Assembly (NCBI GenBank): GCA_029934775.1
Contig: JAOZLO010000131.1
Coordinates: 1-7,448 of the forward strand
DNA length: 7,448 nt
Direction of reading: 5' to 3'
Origin: Desulfocapsaceae bacterium
Lineage (GTDB): Bacteria > Desulfobacterota > Desulfobulbia > Desulfobulbales > Desulfocapsaceae
The position numbers and the translations under genes were made by a program. The notes beneath the pieces are model-generated. The model was given only the letters and a program-made list of their open reading frames with translations. It made no database searches and had not been told where the DNA came from. Shown piece by piece: positions 6,018 through 7,448 of this stretch (position 1 is the first letter of the stretch; every line of letters begins with the position of its first letter).

Positions 6018-7073
6018 TTACCTCTCAACAGCGTCAAAGCTTATTCGAGGATCGACGACCACATAGCTCAAGTCAGACAGCAGGCGGGCGACAAGACCTA
6101 TCAGAGTAAAAAAATAAAGCGTCCCGAGAACCACGGGATAATCTCTATTCAAAACCGACTCGTAAGCCAGCAGTCCCATCCCCTCCAGGGAAAAAATTGT
6201 CTCAATCAGCAGACTGCCGGTAAAAAAGGAAGCAATAAAATACCCGGGAAAACCGGTAATAATTGGAATAATGGCATTTCTGAAAATATGTTTATAAAGC
6301 ACCCGGGATTCAGATAATCCCTTAGCTCTTGCAGTAATAACGTACTGTTTACGGATCTCTTCCAGAAAAGAATTCTTGGTCAGCATTGTCATTACGGCCA
6401 GACTGCCTATGGAACTGGCTGTGATGGGCAGAACCATATGCCAGAGATAATCAAGAATTTTACCTATTACACTCAACTCTGCCCAGTTATCGGAGACCAG
6501 GCCGCGAAGGGGAAAAATCGACCAGAAGCTGCCTCCGCCAAACAGAACAATTAAAATTACCCCGAGAACAAAACCGGGCACTGCATAACCGATCAGGATC
6601 ACCGTTGAACTGATAAAATCAAAACGGGATCCATCATGAACCGCCTTTTTTATACCGAGTGGGATACACACTCCATAAACAATAAGAAAACTCCATAAAC
6701 CAAGAGACATGGAGACGGGCATTCTGGAAACGACAAGTTCGAAGACACTCTTGTGGTAGTAGTAGGAGTTACCAAAATCAAAGACCAGATAATGCTTTAT
6801 CATGGTGATAAATCTTTCCGTTGGTGATTTATCAAAACCATACAGTTTTTTCAGCTCCTCCAGCTTCTCTCCCTCAAGACCTGAATGACCTCGGTAAAAA
6901 CTGGAACTGGTACTGCTCACTTCCCCTGCCCCTTCGCCGTACCCCTCAATTTCTGATATCAATTTTTCAACAGGGCCGCCGGGCACAAACTGGGTGATGA
7001 CAAAAGTAACAAGCATCACCCCGAACAGGGTCGGCACCATCAATAAAATCCTCTTTACTATATATAAGATCAT
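6018..7073 (-). CDS. yejB: ABC transporter permease YejB (peptide/microcin C uptake type)
   Basis: YejB partners YejE to form the membrane channel of the Yej importer. From ATG 7073 the protein has 351 residues: MILYIVKRILLMVPTLFGVM is the standard first helix of DppB/YejB permeases, followed by QFVPGGPVEKLI and a periplasmic segment rich in Gly/Ser (about 43-65). Further helices follow, then the EAA loop with KQYVITARAKGLSESRVLYKH (about 242-262), FFTGSLLIETIFSLEGMGLL (283-302 region) and a C-terminal VDPRISF. The YejB-specific stretches, rather than generic DppB ones, support the subfamily call. A TTG at 7136 would add 21 residues that do not resemble the family, so it was rejected, although the ribosome binding site before 7073 is weak. 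The stop is separated from the yejE start by 1 base, so the two are coupled. No yejA lies directly upstream. Confidence 0.93.
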   Translation of the reverse strand: MILYIVKRILLMVPTLFGVMLVTFVITQFVPGGPVEKLISEIEGYGEGAGEVSSTSSSFYRGHSGLEGEKLEELKKLYGFDKSPTERFITMIKHYLVFDFGNSYYYHKSVFELVVSRMPVSMSLGLWSFLIVYGVCIPLGIKKAVHDGSRFDFISSTVILIGYAVPGFVLGVILIVLFGGGSFWSIFPLRGLVSDNWAELSVIGKILDYLWHMVLPITASSIGSLAVMTMLTKNSFLEEIRKQYVITARAKGLSESRVLYKHIFRNAIIPIITGFPGYFIASFFTGSLLIETIFSLEGMGLLAYESVLNRDYPVVLGTLYFFTLIGLVARLLSDLSYVVVDPRISFDAVER

Positions 7074-7281
7074 TGTTTTGCTAACATATTTTACCAGACA
7101 TTTTGCGTTGATCCAATATAACCCGGCCTCGATCAAGAAGAAAAACTCAAAATAAGGTCATACGCTAATTAATGTAATTAAACACGATAAAAAGAGAATA
7201 TTCCTTGTCTTTTTTCTCTCGTTGTGTCTTGTTTAGTAACCAGGGCGGGCTTTGCCCGCAACCCAAAAGACACTTTCTCTC

Positions 7282-7387
7282 ACCACAGAGAGCACAGAGC
7301 ATACAGAGAAAAACAGACTGCCCTGCGGGCAAGTCTGAAGGTTTTTAGAATAACAGCCGTCAGTCAATCTTTTCACTTCTCTGTGGT
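7282..7387. repeat. Palindromic intergenic repeat with ACCACAGAGA terminal arms
   Basis: ACCACAGAGA (7282-7291) and TCTCTGTGGT (7378-7387) are perfect 10-base inverted arms about 86 bases apart. Beside the left arm the unit ACAGAG recurs three times (7285-7307) as a degenerate short tandem repeat. The centre holds the 7314-7337 hairpin. ACAGAG-rich palindromes of this kind are, from general recollection, common dispersed intergenic repeats in Desulfobacterota and some other phyla; copy number in this genome cannot be seen from one window. Confidence 0.5.
7309..7337 (-). terminator. Rho-independent terminator (minus strand)
   Basis: Read on the minus strand, CAGACTTGCCC, loop GCA, GGGCAGTCTG forms a 10-pair stem with a single bulged base, followed immediately by TTTTT then CTC. 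This is the classic intrinsic terminator layout. It would end the transcript of a minus-strand gene lying beyond 7448 and therefore separate that gene from yejB. On the plus strand the same stem is followed by AAGG then five T, so it could act weakly in that direction too. It is embedded in the palindromic repeat, so it may be a by-product of that element. Confidence 0.6.
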
Positions 7388-7448
7388 TAAAGTTTCTCGA
7401 AGTCGGAGTTTATGCCCTGGTTTCATAAGGGTGCTTATCTGTTGTTTT

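Larger units (their letters stand above)
7074..7448. other. Non-coding region upstream of yejB with repeats
   Basis: No gene is supported here. Minus-strand frames entering from the right edge end by about 7411 and 7376 and show no recognisable protein, so a C-terminal tail cannot be excluded but is not supported. From right to left on the plus coordinates it holds: a palindromic block at 7282-7387, a terminator at 7309-7337, a perfect GC hairpin GCGGGC-TTT-GCCCGC (7245-7259), and two TAATTA boxes three bases apart (7166-7180) that could form an operator. The yejB promoter is expected between about 7090 and 7230, but I found no pair of hexamers worth calling. Confidence 0.5.

Noticed and set aside
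6017..6037. Longer YejE from TTG at 6037 overlapping yejB
   Set aside because: ATG 6016 has a Shine-Dalgarno at suitable distance and begins just after the yejB stop; the extra seven residues have no family support.
7074..7136. Longer YejB from TTG at 7136
   Set aside because: The 21 extra residues precede the standard YejB first helix and show no ribosome binding site ahead of them.
7245..7387. CRISPR array or tRNA in the repeat-rich region upstream of yejB
   Set aside because: The repeats are short, palindromic and irregular with no equal spacers, and no cloverleaf with a CCA-type end is visible.

Overview
All genes in this window are read from the minus strand. The gene set and synteny (rpmF-plsX-fabH followed by an acyl-CoA dehydrogenase and an electron-transfer flavoprotein subunit, an MlaC-type lipid-binding protein, and YejB/YejE-type permeases) point to a Gram-negative bacterium. 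A sulfate-reducer-like Desulfobacterota (former Deltaproteobacteria) genome fits best. That assignment is an inference from gene content and from familiar-looking intergenic repeats, not a proven taxonomy. The intergenic DNA is AT-rich.

Right part (about 7448 down to 4970): a 375-base non-coding stretch carries palindromic repeats and a convincing minus-strand intrinsic terminator. It is followed by two tightly coupled inner-membrane permease genes of the Yej (microcin C / oligopeptide) ABC transporter family, yejB then yejE. The usual partners, binding protein YejA and ATPase YejF, are not in the window. Neither flank of the pair holds them.

Middle (4969 to 3579): a stretch of about 300 bases without a clear gene ends in a candidate promoter. 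It is followed by a 49-codon frame that reads like the N-terminal end of an MlaE permease. That short frame overlaps, by ATGA, the start of a complete secreted MlaC-type phospholipid-binding protein. The rest of the expected mlaE-mlaF-mlaD block is absent, so this looks like a collapsed Mla operon. After mlaC comes an AT-rich spacer and a small palindromic element flanked by 11-base direct repeats, inserted just upstream of the rpmF ribosome binding site.

Left part (3578 to 1): a compact lipid-metabolism operon runs rpmF (ribosomal protein L32), plsX (acyl-phosphate synthesis for phospholipids), fabH (initiation of fatty-acid synthesis), an acyl-CoA dehydrogenase, and the first 26 codons of etfB (electron acceptor for the dehydrogenase), cut by the window edge. 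It joins the start of fatty-acid and phospholipid synthesis to an acyl-CoA oxidation step. No wholly new system is evident. The most interesting points are the mlaE remnant coupled to mlaC, the repeat element in front of rpmF, and the incomplete Yej transporter.
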